Part shown: positions 7,538 to 16,376 of the stretch, one piece after another
How positions within the stretch are numbered: position 1 is the first letter of the stretch
Layout: each line of letters starts with the position of its first letter
Origin: Actinoallomurus liliacearum
GTDB taxonomy: Bacteria > Actinomycetota > Actinomycetes > Streptosporangiales > Streptosporangiaceae
Reading direction: 5' to 3'
Length of the DNA: 64,000 nucleotides
NCBI RefSeq assembly: GCF_039542035.1
Contig: NZ_BAABHJ010000019.1
Location: 1 to 64,000, forward strand
Program-made: the position numbers and the translations under genes
The notes under the pieces: generated by a model
Seen by the model: only the letters and a program-made list of their open reading frames with translations
Told to the model about the DNA's origin: nothing
Database searches by the model: none

Positions 7538-8521
7538 TCAGGCCCGTACGGGCGCCCGCTCGTCGAGAAGGCCCACCGCGACCAGATCGGCCCACACCTG
7601 ATCCGGCACCGCCGCCCGGTACGCGGCGATGTTGGCCCGTACCTCGTCCGGTGAGCGCATGCCGACCACGATGCCGGCGACCGCCGGATGCAGCAGGGGG
7701 AACGCCATCGCCGCCTGGGGAAGAGTCACACCGTGTGCCTCGCACACGGCCGCGATCCGACGTGCCCGCCGCAGGATCTCCGGCGAGGCAGGCGCGTAGT
7801 CGAAGGACGCTCCCTCGGCGGGGCGAGGGGTGGCGAGCAGGCCGGAGTTGAAGATCGAGGCGGCCAGCACCGACACGCCGCGCGCGGTGCACGCCGGCAG
7901 CAGGTCCTCGAGCGCGCTGTGGTCCAGCAGCGTGTAGCGGCCGGAGAGCATCACCACATCGACATCGGTCTCCTCGACCAGTCTGGTCAGCATGCCGGGG
8001 TGGTACATGCCCGCCCCGACGGCGCCCACCACGCCCTGGGAACGCAGCTCCGCCAGCGCCGGGTACCCGTCGCGCAGCGCGTCCTCGAAGTGCTCCTCCG
8101 CGTCATGCAGGAACAGCACGTCGATGCGGTCCACGCCCATCCGGGTCACGGAGTCCTCGACACTGCGCAGGACACCGTCACGGGAGAAGTCCCACACCCT
8201 CCGGTGCGTGGCCGGCACGTGGAACGCCTCGTCCTGGCGTCCGGCCGGATCCTGCTCCACGAGGAGCCGTCCGACCTTGGTCGACAGGGTGAAGTCGCCT
8301 CGGGGCCTGCCCCGGAGGAACTCACCGGTTCGGCGCTCCGAGTGCCCGATGCCGTAGTGCGGCGAGGTGTCGAAATAGCGGATGCCGCAGCTCCAGGCCG
8401 CGTCAAGCGTGTCGGTGGCGGTGTCGTCGTCCAGTGGTGCGAACAGGCCGCCGAGGGGGCCGCCGCCGAAGCCCAGCTCCGTGACCTCCACCGTGCTGCG
8501 CCCCAGCCGTGTCGTCCTCAT
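7538..8521 (-). CDS. Aldo/keto reductase, D-threo-aldose dehydrogenase-like
   Basis: 327 aa from the ATG at 8521, which is preceded by GGAGGAG; the longer frame to 8656 has no ribosome site. It is a TIM-barrel NADP-dependent oxidoreductase. The catalytic tetrad is visible: Asp and Tyr in YFDTSPHYGIGHSER, Lys in LSTKVGRLL, and His in DVLFLHDAEEH. The C-terminal GIVVGMRSPDEVRANIAAY segment is the cofactor-binding end. The GHSERRTGEFLR motif is typical of the subgroup that includes D-threo-aldose 1-dehydrogenase and pyridoxal 4-dehydrogenase, which oxidise aldoses or similar hemiacetals to lactones. No pathway partner lies nearby, so the substrate is open. Confidence 0.9.
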   Translation of the reverse strand: MRTTRLGRSTVEVTELGFGGGPLGGLFAPLDDDTATDTLDAAWSCGIRYFDTSPHYGIGHSERRTGEFLRGRPRGDFTLSTKVGRLLVEQDPAGRQDEAFHVPATHRRVWDFSRDGVLRSVEDSVTRMGVDRIDVLFLHDAEEHFEDALRDGYPALAELRSQGVVGAVGAGMYHPGMLTRLVEETDVDVVMLSGRYTLLDHSALEDLLPACTARGVSVLAASIFNSGLLATPRPAEGASFDYAPASPEILRRARRIAAVCEAHGVTLPQAAMAFPLLHPAVAGIVVGMRSPDEVRANIAAYRAAVPDQVWADLVAVGLLDERAPVRA

Positions 8522-8986
8522 CCGGTGATCTCCTCCGTACGGCATCCACGTGCGACGCACAGAGTGTCGCGGCGCCGGACCCGCGCATCCAACCGGTTTT
8601 CGCCCCGGCAGGGGCGTCCGGGGCGCCGATTCGTCGCGTTCGAACGCCGGGTTCATAGGGGCGAGGTGAGTACGGGGGTCTCCTCGATCTCGCCGAGCCG
8701 GCCTTCGCTGACGGCCCGGTCAGCCGCAACTTCGGGCTCGCTATGGCCGAGTTGCCCGGCCACACCGCGAGGGGCCCCAGGGTGATGATCCCCCTGCTCA
8801 AGCCCCCGACGCTGACACGGTGTGATTCGCCGCGAAGTGTCGTCCTCTCGCACTACTGTCGCGTGCGCGGGGTCGGCGGCCGTCAGCGTGCTCCGGAATG
8901 GCGGCCGCCGACGCGGCGCCTCGTCCTGTCTCGCGAGCTCCCAACGCGAGAAAGGACGCATTCGCCTGGACGATCTGGAGACCCTT
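8522..8986. other. Intergenic region between divergent genes
   Basis: 465 bp between the aldo/keto reductase and the DUF1963 gene. It should contain both promoters. Short frames here have no ribosome site and no recognisable similarity, and I see no strong palindrome. Confidence 0.4.
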
Positions 8987-9868
8987 ATGGTTTTCGCGAG
9001 TTACGAAGAAGCGCACGCGAAGGTGCGCGAGTTGTGCGTCGAACACCTGGGCGAGCACATCGGCGCGCAGGTCGCGGCGCTGGCCAAGCCCGCCTTCGGC
9101 CTGCGCCCGGTGAAGCCCGGCATCGAGCCCGCCGGCCTCGGCCGCTGGGGCGGCCCGGCCCTCCTGAACCCCGGAACGCCGTGGCCCGACTACGACGGCG
9201 TCCCACTGAGCCTCTTCGCCGTCCTGGACGTCGACGCCCTCGGCCCCTGGCTGGCGGACGAGCGTCCGCCCGTCGGCGACCAGCTCCTCAACATCTTCTA
9301 CTGCGACCCCGACCCCGGCCGCGGATACGAACTCGGGAACGCCCCCATTCCTGACTACGAGGGCCCGCGATACTGCCGCATCATCCCGGCGGACCCGGCA
9401 CGGGCGATCGAGATGGACGCACCCGCACCCGCGACGATCCGCGACCCCGAGCCGTTCTACGCCGTGCCGGTCATCACGATTCCCTCTGCCCAGGGCGTCA
9501 CCTACGACCCGATTCTCGACACTCTGGACTACGGCGGCGAGACCGACGGATCCCCGTACTACGAATCCCTGCCCGGCTGGCTGATCGGGGACAAGCTCGG
9601 CGACGCCTGGCGCGACTTCTGCCACCAAGTGCAGGGCCTCTACACGTACGAGGACGTGCACTTCTCCCCGGACCAGGCCTTCGGCTGGCCGCACATGGAG
9701 AACACCTTCCCCCTGAAGGAGATGTCGGAGGACGAGCCGTACCGCCACATCATCACCATCGGCCACTACGACATGGGCGACGGCGGCTACCTGCACTTCG
9801 TCCTACCAGCGAAGGCCCTCCGCGACGGCGACTACACGCAAACAGTCGCCTTTCTCGAAGGCTTCTAA
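8987..9868 (+). CDS. DUF1963 (YwqG-like) protein
   Basis: 293 aa from the ATG at 8987 with GGAG 7 nt upstream; the frame from 8822 is longer but its first 55 residues look non-coding. The body has the DUF1963 signatures: GGPALLNPGTPWP near the N terminus, PLSLFAVLDVDAL, QLLNIFYCDPD, GYPHMEN-like GWPHMENTF, and the C-terminal GDGGYLHFVLPAKALRDGDY. Proteins of this family are soluble and of unknown function, with a beta-rich fold also seen in SMI1/immunity-type proteins. It stands alone, convergent with the LysR-like gene 21 bp away. Confidence 0.8.
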   Translation: MVFASYEEAHAKVRELCVEHLGEHIGAQVAALAKPAFGLRPVKPGIEPAGLGRWGGPALLNPGTPWPDYDGVPLSLFAVLDVDALGPWLADERPPVGDQLLNIFYCDPDPGRGYELGNAPIPDYEGPRYCRIIPADPARAIEMDAPAPATIRDPEPFYAVPVITIPSAQGVTYDPILDTLDYGGETDGSPYYESLPGWLIGDKLGDAWRDFCHQVQGLYTYEDVHFSPDQAFGWPHMENTFPLKEMSEDEPYRHIITIGHYDMGDGGYLHFVLPAKALRDGDYTQTVAFLEGF

Positions 9869-9889
9869 CGTTGCAGTCCCGACGCCTTT

Positions 9890-10576
9890 TCAGGTCCGGC
9901 GGCGCGTCCGGCGGCGCGGCTTGGGAGTGGAGCGCTTTTGCGGGGGCTTCTTACGGGTGGGTTCTTGTTGCTGGGGGGTGCGGCCACGGGAGCTGTTGGG
10001 GGTGCGGCCGCGGACGATGCCGATCAGTTCCTCCATGAGGTCGGTCGTCGCGGCCTCGAGCCAGGCCAGGCCGATTCGGGACTGGGGGGCGTCGGTCACG
10101 GTGCGATAGGTGAGGTCTTTGCGGTGGTGGAGGCGGGCCAGAGACTGAGGGAGCAGTAGGACGCCGGCCCCCGACGCCACCAGCTCGATCGCGTCCGCCG
10201 TGCTCTCCGGACGGGTGAAGGCGGGCTGCCCAGGGCGGTCGACCCAGGGCAAGACCTCGTCGAGCGGCTCGAACACATCCTCGTCGGCGAGATCGGCGAG
10301 CTCCACCTCCTCGACCGCGGCCACCGCGTGATCCTTCGGCACCACCACCACGGTCGTCTCCAGGTACAGCGGGATCACGTGGAGGGCCTCGCGGTCGACG
10401 GGCAGGCGCACGAACGCCGCGTCCACGCCGCCGTCCCGCAGCAGGGGGACAGCCTCGGCGGCAGGCATCTGGATCAGCCGAAGCGGCACCTCCCGCACCC
10501 GCTCGGCCCACACCCCGGCCCATTTCCCGGGCGTCACCCCCGGGGCGTAGGCCAGCCGGAACTCGCCCTTGGTCAT
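9890..10576 (-). CDS. LysR substrate-binding-domain protein without HTH
   Basis: 228 aa. The sequence covers only the periplasmic-binding-protein-like effector domain of LysR regulators (EFRLAYAPGVTPGKW, GGVDAAFVRLPVD, VVVVPKDH, SGAGVLLLPQSLARL), followed by a very basic Arg/Lys/Pro tail. There is no N-terminal winged helix, and none can be found upstream because the divergent DUF5997 gene starts 55 bp away. This truncated LysR type paired with a DUF5997 gene is a recurrent actinobacterial arrangement as I recall it, so it is probably a genuine short gene. It could sense a ligand or act together with its partner; the function is unknown. Confidence 0.8.
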   Translation of the reverse strand: MTKGEFRLAYAPGVTPGKWAGVWAERVREVPLRLIQMPAAEAVPLLRDGGVDAAFVRLPVDREALHVIPLYLETTVVVVPKDHAVAAVEEVELADLADEDVFEPLDEVLPWVDRPGQPAFTRPESTADAIELVASGAGVLLLPQSLARLHHRKDLTYRTVTDAPQSRIGLAWLEAATTDLMEELIGIVRGRTPNSSRGRTPQQQEPTRKKPPQKRSTPKPRRRTRRRT

Positions 10577-10631
10577 TTTCTCAGCCTAGCCGCGTCCAGA
10601 CGGCTCCCTCCCGCTGGCTACCCTTGATTTC

Positions 10632-11015
10632 ATGAGCACGTCCAAGGCGAAGACGCCGCAGACCATGAAGCCGGCGACCGCGGCCAAGAAGCTGGGGATC
10701 CTGCTGTCGGCAGCGCCCGCCGAATTCCAGGAGGGCGTCGTCTCCCGGGACGAGCTGAACGCGCTCCAGGCCGACCCGCCCTCTTGGCTCGCCGACCTGC
10801 GCCGCATGGGCCCCCACCCCCGCCAGGTCGTCGCCGCCAAGCTCCGCGTCTCCGCCTCGGGCCTGGCCCGTGCCGGCATCACGGGCCCCCTCACCACCGC
10901 CGAGATCGAGACCTTGAAGGCCGAAAACCCCGACTGGCTAGAACGCGAGCAGGCCATCCAGACCAAGGTCCGCCAAGAGGAGCTCCGCCTCAAGCAGCAG
11001 CGCGCCAAGGCCTGA
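10632..11015 (+). CDS. DUF5997 family protein
   Basis: 127 aa, small and rich in Lys, Ala and Glu. It begins with MKPATAAKKLGILLSAAP, has a middle helix-turn-helix-like part (PPSWLADLRRMGPHPRQVVAAKL, then GLARAGITGPLTTAEIETL) and a charged C-terminal helix (WLEREQAIQTKVRQEELRLKQQ) likely to form a coiled coil. This matches the actinobacterial DUF5997 family. It is divergent from the HTH-less LysR-like gene over a 55-bp shared promoter, and the pair may be functionally linked. Its role is unknown; the helix-turn-helix resemblance makes DNA binding possible but unproven. Confidence 0.8.
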   Translation: MSTSKAKTPQTMKPATAAKKLGILLSAAPAEFQEGVVSRDELNALQADPPSWLADLRRMGPHPRQVVAAKLRVSASGLARAGITGPLTTAEIETLKAENPDWLEREQAIQTKVRQEELRLKQQRAKA

Positions 11016-11099
11016 CCCACGGGAACGAGGTAGGGCTCTGCAGCTGGATGCCCCTACCAATCTGCCCGACGTGTCCGTTGGGCTGACGACCAACGCCAG

Positions 11100-12526
11100 G
11101 GGCGTGTATAGGCCACTCCCCCGCCAGATCGGTCCCACTCTCGTGAACATCTCGTACGCGATCCGCAGTTCGGCGCGGGCGTCGGCGCGACGTCGGCGCC
11201 GCCGCAGCCACTCGCCGAACAGACTCTGAAGTAGGCGTGACCCCACCAACCTGACGCCCTGCACCGGGTGAGCAGGCCCAGCCCCCAGGGGGTGCCGCTG
11301 GCCTGGGCGCGCTCTTCCATACAAGCGAGCGCGGCCTTCGCGGCGTTGTGGTCCCCGCTCCGCACGCCCGCCTCGACGATCTCATGCAACGAGCGGGTGG
11401 CGACGCCGGGCTTGTCGCGCTCGAACGAGGGCAGGACGCAGGCCAGCGCTTCGCTGTAACGTCCGAGGCCGATCTCCAGGACGGCCAGGGAGTTCATGAT
11501 GAAGTCGTCGAAGCCGATGTCCTCTGCCGCCACCGCCCGCGTCTCGGCCTCTCTGCCGCTCCAGGCCAGGAGCTCGATCCGCTGGATCCCCCTGCGGTGC
11601 GGCTGCCCGACGACGTCGGAGAGTTCCGCCAGCTCGTCCTGGAGCGCGTCGGCCGCCTCGAATCGGCCTGCCCGCAGTTCCCAGGTGGCCCCGACCATGA
11701 GCGTGGTCCGGAGCGTGCCCAGCGCCCCGTTGCCCCGATCGTAGGCTTCGAGCCGCTTCCACGCCTGACGGCCGCCCTCCTCGTCCCACACGTCATCGGC
11801 CGCGAACATGCTGATGACGGCGAGGGGGAGGCCCTCCTCGGCGAGGCTCTCGTCCGTGCCCAAAGCGGCCAGCGCGCCGCGCAGCAACGGCACGGCGGAT
11901 CGGTAACCGACGGCGACGCGCGTGGCGTAGCCGTTCAGGAACAGGTCGGTGTAGGTCGGTTCCGCCGACTTCGCCGCGGGTGACGCCAGCACTTCGCGGG
12001 CGAGGTCCTGCAGGGTGAGCGTGGCGACGCGGTCGTCGGTGAACAGGATGGCCTGGAGCGCCTCGAACATCATCTTCCGGGCCAGACGGGCGTCCAGACC
12101 GGCGATCGACTCGGCCGCCTCCAGGAGGATCGCGGGGGCGGCGGCGAACCGGCCGGAGTACATTTCGGCCGTCGCCCTGGTCTGACGGGCGAGGGCGCGC
12201 AACACGGGATCGTCGAGACCGTGCTCGGCCCGGTCGAGCATCCCGCCGGCGGCGGCCGGATCCCCGAGCACGAGGTGGGCGCGGGCCGCCGCGACGAGGC
12301 GCGCCGCCTGGTCACGGGAATCGGGAGACAGGTTCGCCGCGCGGGACAGGAACGCGGCCTGCGCGGTATGGCCTCCGCGTGACCGCGCGCGTTCGGAGGC
12401 TTTCTCGAGCTCCGCAGCCACCTCCTCGTCGAGTCCGATCGCGGCCTCCGCGCGGTGCCACGCGTGACGGTCGGGATCGAGCACGGGATCGCTCACAGCG
12501 GCGAGGGCCACGTGGACGAGCCGCAA
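11100..12526 (-). pseudogene. Large LuxR-family (LAL-type) regulator, internal fragment
   Basis: The frame encodes the TPR-like helical repeats of a large ATP-binding LuxR regulator (EVAAELEKASERARSRGG, AFLSRAANLSPDS, RALARQTRATAEMYSGRF, ADALQDELAELSDVVGQP). The N-terminal AAA/P-loop domain is missing: the frame starts directly against a hydrolase fragment on the other strand. After GLLTRCRA near 11270 the family sequence continues in another frame (SLFGEWLRRRRRRADARAEL and AYEMFTRVG). It breaks off near 11130 before the C-terminal LuxR helix-turn-helix. It is thus truncated at both ends and frameshifted. Confidence 0.85.
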
Positions 12527-12529
12527 GAA

Positions 12530-12850
12530 GGGCTCCGTCAGCCCGGAGGAGGTCTCGGTGTTCGCCGGCTACCTGCGGGACAAGGCCCATCTCCAGGCGA
12601 GCCTGGCGTGGTTCCGTACCCTGCCGCAGGACATGGTGAACGACGCCCGCTAAAGAAGACCAAGATCACCATGCCCGTACTCGCGATCGGCGCGTCGGGG
12701 AGCCTCGGCTCCTTCGTGGGCGACCAGGCGAAGCAGTACGCCAAGCGCGTCACCGGCGTCGTCGTCCCCGACTCCGGCCACTGGATCCATGAGGAGCATC
12801 CGGCGGAGATGACGAACCTCCTCCTCCACTTCCTGAAGGGTTCGTCATGA
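12530..12850 (+). pseudogene. Alpha/beta hydrolase (epoxide hydrolase-like), C-terminal fragment
   Basis: The plus strand encodes PEEVSVFAGYLRDKAHLQAS, then AWFRTLPQDMVNDAR, then a stop at 12651, and one frame over it continues as KKTKITMPVLAIGASGSLG to PDSGHWIHEEHPAEMTNLLL and a stop at 12850. The GHW histidine is the catalytic His of this family. The nucleophile and acid part is absent, because the fragment abuts the LuxR fragment near 12530. One frameshift near 12650 separates the halves. It is the tail of a lost hydrolase. Confidence 0.8.
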
Positions 12851-13020
12851 CCGCTCTGCCCGGCTCCGCGGAGCCCTTCTGGTTCCTCGGCGGACAGGTC
12901 CGCGTGCTTCTGCCCGGCCGGATGACCGGCGGCGCCCTCTCGGTCATGGAGTTCACCGACGCCGCCGGGCCACGCGCCGCCGCCGCACGTCATCGGAGCG
13001 AGAACCCCATTACCAAATCG
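12847..13020 (+). pseudogene. Cupin-domain protein, N-terminal fragment
   Basis: An ATG at 12847 overlaps the hydrolase stop (ATGA) and starts PGSAEPFWFLGGQVRVLLPG and TGGALSVMEFTDAAG. This is the usual beginning of small cupin proteins, where PPGHAPPPHVH with metal-binding His residues should follow. Around 12965-12990 the DNA can be read as GHAPPPHV in another frame, and then similarity ends. The rest of the cupin barrel is missing before the oxidase at 13218. It is a truncated, frameshifted gene that was coupled to the hydrolase. Confidence 0.65.
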
Positions 13021-13217
13021 CCGCCGTGGAGAGAAGCGGGCCAGCGCCCGGATCCCTTGGGGAGTGGCTCCACCTGCAGGAAGGTGATGGCTCCCTTTCC
13101 GGCCGGACGGCGGGTCCTTAGCTTCGAAGGTCCGTACATCGATCGCGGTCGGGCGATGCGGCGGTGGGGGGCGAGGCAGTTGCTCGATCGCACATGATCC
13201 TCTGAAGGAGGACGACC

Positions 13218-14837
13218 ATGGTCGAGTCCACCAGACGCGCCCTTTTGCGTGCAGGCGCGGCGGCTGCCGTGTCAGGTCCTGCAGCCGCGCTCGCGGCTTC
13301 CTGGCGTGCGCCGGTACAGGCCGCTCCGCAACTCGGAGGCGGCCGTGCGTTCGGTACGGTCACGGTGGGTCCGGATGACCCGCGCTACCGCTCGCTGGCG
13401 CTCAGGGCTTACAACCGTCGCTTTCAGGGCAAGCCCGAACAGATCCGAATGGTCGGCTCGACAGAGGACGTCGTACGCGCGGTGGACGAGGCGGTACGCA
13501 CGAAGCGGCGGATCGCCGTGCGCAGCGGCGGCCACTGCTTTGAGAACTTCGTGGACGACCCGGACGTACGCCTGCTCGTCGACATGGTCGCGATGACGCA
13601 GGTCGACTATGACGAGCGCCGCAACGCCTTCATGGTCGAGGCGGGAGCGACGCTGGGCGAGGTGTACCGGAAGCTGTTCCTCGGCTGGGGCGTGACCATC
13701 CCCGGCGGAACCTGTCCCAGCGTCGGGGCAGGTGGACATATCTGCGGCGGCGGATACGGGGCGCTGTGCCGCATGTACGGCCTGACCGTCGACCACCTGT
13801 TCGCGGTCGAGGTGGTCGTTGTGGACCGGTCGGGCAAGGCCAGAAGCGTGGTGGCCACCCGGGAACCGTCAGATCCCAACCGGGACCTGTGGTGGGCGCA
13901 CACCGGAGCCGGGGGCGGCAACTTCGGAATCGTCACCCGCTACTGGTTCCGCTCCCCCGACGCCCAAGGCACCGACCCCGGCCGGCTTCTGCCCAGGCCG
14001 CCTTCCACAGTCCTGAGCTACTCCTTGGACTGGCCATGGGCGGAACTCGACCGGGACTCGTTCGTCAGGCTGATGCGCAACTACGGGGAATGGGGCGAGC
14101 GCAACTCGGCACCCGGCTCCCCCACGGCCGCCCTCTACGGCGAGTTCGCCCTCTCCGGCAAGCCCAGCGAGACCATCGGCATCTCCGGTCAAGTAACCGC
14201 CGGCAGCGGTGCGGAGCGAATCCTCGACGACCTGGTGACCACGCTCGGCCGCGGCGTCGGCGCACGGCCGGTGCGGCAGTCGTCCACCCTGCCCTGGCTC
14301 GCCTCGGCGACGCAGGCGGCCAGCGGCGACTCCACACCCTTCGACCGCCGCCTCAAGTTGAAGTCGGGGTATCGACGCCGCCGCTTCACCGACCAGCAGA
14401 TCGCCACCGCCTACCGGCACCTCACCCGGGTCGACCACAACGATCCGAACGGTCACTTGTTCATCAACACCTACGGCGGGCGCGTCAACGCCGTCTCCCC
14501 CGGCACGACCGCGATGCCGCACCGTGACTCGATCTTCCTGATCGGCTTCCTCGCCGGCTGGCAGGGCGCGGCCCAGGACTCCCGGCACCTGACGTGGATG
14601 CGCGAGTTCTACCGCGACTTCTACGCCGGTGGCGGCGGCGTTCCGGCCGGTGAGGACGACGACGGCGCATTCATCAACTACGCGGACGCGGACCTGGCCG
14701 ATCCTCGGTACAACACGTCGGGCACTCCATGGCACGCCCTCTACTACAAGGACAACTACGCACGGCTTCAGCAGGTCAAGCGTCGCTGGGGCCCGCGCGA
14801 CGTGTTCCACCACGCGCTATCGGTCCGTCCCGAATGA
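13218..14837 (+). CDS. Secreted FAD-linked oxidase, berberine bridge enzyme type
   Basis: 539 aa with a strong GAAGGAGG ribosome site. The N terminus (STRRALLRAGAAAAV and on to VQAA) resembles a twin-arginine signal peptide, so export as a folded flavoprotein is likely. The FAD_binding_4 domain spans about residues 70-250. His106 in RSGGHCFE and Cys166 in GGTCPSVGAGGH are at the positions that carry bicovalent FAD in this family. The BBE C-terminal motif is present as DADLADPRYNTSGTPWH and YYKDNYARLQQVKRRWGPRDVF. Members oxidise oligosaccharides, alkaloids or antibiotic precursors with O2. The substrate here is unknown, and no biosynthetic genes adjoin it. Confidence 0.9.
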   Translation: MVESTRRALLRAGAAAAVSGPAAALAASWRAPVQAAPQLGGGRAFGTVTVGPDDPRYRSLALRAYNRRFQGKPEQIRMVGSTEDVVRAVDEAVRTKRRIAVRSGGHCFENFVDDPDVRLLVDMVAMTQVDYDERRNAFMVEAGATLGEVYRKLFLGWGVTIPGGTCPSVGAGGHICGGGYGALCRMYGLTVDHLFAVEVVVVDRSGKARSVVATREPSDPNRDLWWAHTGAGGGNFGIVTRYWFRSPDAQGTDPGRLLPRPPSTVLSYSLDWPWAELDRDSFVRLMRNYGEWGERNSAPGSPTAALYGEFALSGKPSETIGISGQVTAGSGAERILDDLVTTLGRGVGARPVRQSSTLPWLASATQAASGDSTPFDRRLKLKSGYRRRRFTDQQIATAYRHLTRVDHNDPNGHLFINTYGGRVNAVSPGTTAMPHRDSIFLIGFLAGWQGAAQDSRHLTWMREFYRDFYAGGGGVPAGEDDDGAFINYADADLADPRYNTSGTPWHALYYKDNYARLQQVKRRWGPRDVFHHALSVRPE

Positions 14838-14889
14838 TCCTCTCGCGGCCCGTCCGAGTCGGCGAGAATCGGCAGGTCGAAGCACGGAG

Positions 14890-15924
14890 TCACCTGTTGG
14901 TACGGGTCGCCCATATCGCATTGTGGCCGTCGTAGATCACCAAGTTGTAGTCGGCCTGGAGCACCAGCGTCGCGCCATTGTGACCGGGCGTTCCCGACGC
15001 CCAGATCGCCTGTCTGCCGTTGATGTAGACGACCAGATTCCCGTCGGTTTGGAACTCAGCGTACGCGCCGGCGTGATGCGTCCCGGTGGACCAGATGATC
15101 TTGCTGCTCGTGTCGCGCAGCACGAGGTTGCCGCCCGTCTGCATGGTCAACGCGAGGCGGTTCGTACGCAGGGTCTTGCCCGGGTTGAGGTCGTATGACG
15201 CGTGCACTTCGAGTGCCCACGGATTCCCGCCCGACATCGGCTTCTCACCCGCCGGGACGCCCTTGCGGGCCGTTTTAGTCGAGGGACCGCTCTTTTGGGC
15301 CGCATGGGCGCGAGGCGCGTGGGTGCTCGGTGAAGGTTTGCCGGCGGCCTTGGGCTCGGCGCTCTTGGTGGCCGCCGGTTTGTGCGTCGCGTGTGCGGAG
15401 GGTGTCGAGGTCGGGGTGGCCGACGGGGACATGGAGGTGTACGCGCCCGGCAGAGGCTGCTGGCCGTTGCCGGCCAGCACCCTGTCGGCCGTCGCCGCGG
15501 CGGGGTGCTTCTTGGCGTGGTGCGAGCCCGTGCCGATCAGCAGGATCGGGACCGCGAGCAGGACGACCCCGCCGATCGCGACCGCGGCCAGCACGGGTTT
15601 CCTCGGCCGGTCCGGCGGCATCTCCTCATCGTTCACCGCACCGATCTGCGGGGCGGCCGCCACCGCGACGTCCGTGTCCGGAGCGGAGTCCTCCTGCTCC
15701 TTCGCCGGTGTGTCCTTCGGCCGCTCTTGGTTCTCGTCGGCCTTCTTCTCCTCGGTGGCGGACCGGTCGCCCTCATCGGCCGGCTCGGCGTCGGCGGCCG
15801 GCGCCAGGTCTCCGGCGGCAGGCGCTAGATCTCCGGCCTCCTCGATGTCCGCCTTGGGCAGTTCCACCGGCCGACGGATACCGAGCGACTCCGCGCGTTC
15901 GCCGGGTCCTGACTGCGAAGACAA
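14890..15924 (-). CDS. Membrane-anchored B-lectin (bulb-type mannose-binding) protein
   Basis: 344 aa from a TTG at 15924 with AAGGAGA 8 nt upstream. Architecture: a cytoplasmic acidic/Lys-rich region of about 105 residues with a duplicated GDLAPAA unit, one membrane helix (about residues 109-130, VLAAVAIGGVVLLAVPILLI), a Ser/Thr/Pro/Ala/Lys-rich extracytoplasmic linker, and a C-terminal bulb-type lectin domain (about 235-344). That domain has two full QxDxNxVxY sugar-binding motifs, QTDGNLVVY and QADYNLVIY, and one degenerate motif, QTGGNLVLR. It would display a mannose-type lectin outside the cell. It is convergent with the oxidase gene. The N-terminal half has no recognised domain. Confidence 0.85.
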   Translation of the reverse strand: MSSQSGPGERAESLGIRRPVELPKADIEEAGDLAPAAGDLAPAADAEPADEGDRSATEEKKADENQERPKDTPAKEQEDSAPDTDVAVAAAPQIGAVNDEEMPPDRPRKPVLAAVAIGGVVLLAVPILLIGTGSHHAKKHPAAATADRVLAGNGQQPLPGAYTSMSPSATPTSTPSAHATHKPAATKSAEPKAAGKPSPSTHAPRAHAAQKSGPSTKTARKGVPAGEKPMSGGNPWALEVHASYDLNPGKTLRTNRLALTMQTGGNLVLRDTSSKIIWSTGTHHAGAYAEFQTDGNLVVYINGRQAIWASGTPGHNGATLVLQADYNLVIYDGHNAIWATRTNR

Positions 15925-16376
15925 GATCGCTCTCCTTAGGTCTGCATCAGATCGTGGGGGCACCGCGTCCAGCGGCGCGTCGGCCAGGTGCTGCGGGACG
16001 TCCCTCCCGCTGCGGGCACATGCCGGCGCAGCGCTTCGTCGAGCCGCACCAGCGTGGCTCGGTCGGCGTCGTCCAGGGCTCCGGTCCGGTCGGTCCCCGG
16101 TCCGGCATCCTCCGGCGGGTCACGATCTACCTCCGGTGACGGATTCGGTCGCGGCGAGAGAGATGGGCCGATCGTCCGTGCATCTCCCCCACGCGAGGGC
16201 GCGGCGGTCCAAGATCGACCCCTCGCCCCGTACGCAGGCGGTATCGGCGGTAGGCCGACCCCTCGGTACGGCATACGAATCCCACCGCGTTCGGGTTCAC
16301 CAACGGACGGCTCCGTTTTCGGGGGGAGTTCCTGCTCGAACGTCGGGCCGGGACGGGCGGGCGTTCCTTCGGGCCG
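15925..16376. other. Intergenic region upstream of the lectin gene
   Basis: About 450 bp between the lectin start and the carboxylesterase stop. A minus-strand frame (DDADRATLVRLDEALRRH near 16040-16090) looks protein-like for about 20 residues, but it has no ribosome site and no recognisable family. I see no reliable gene. The lectin promoter should lie here. Confidence 0.4.

Noticed and set aside
13869..14813. 314-codon minus-strand ORF opposite the FAD oxidase
   Set aside because: Val/Gly/Arg-rich shadow frame; the plus strand carries the conserved BBE enzyme.
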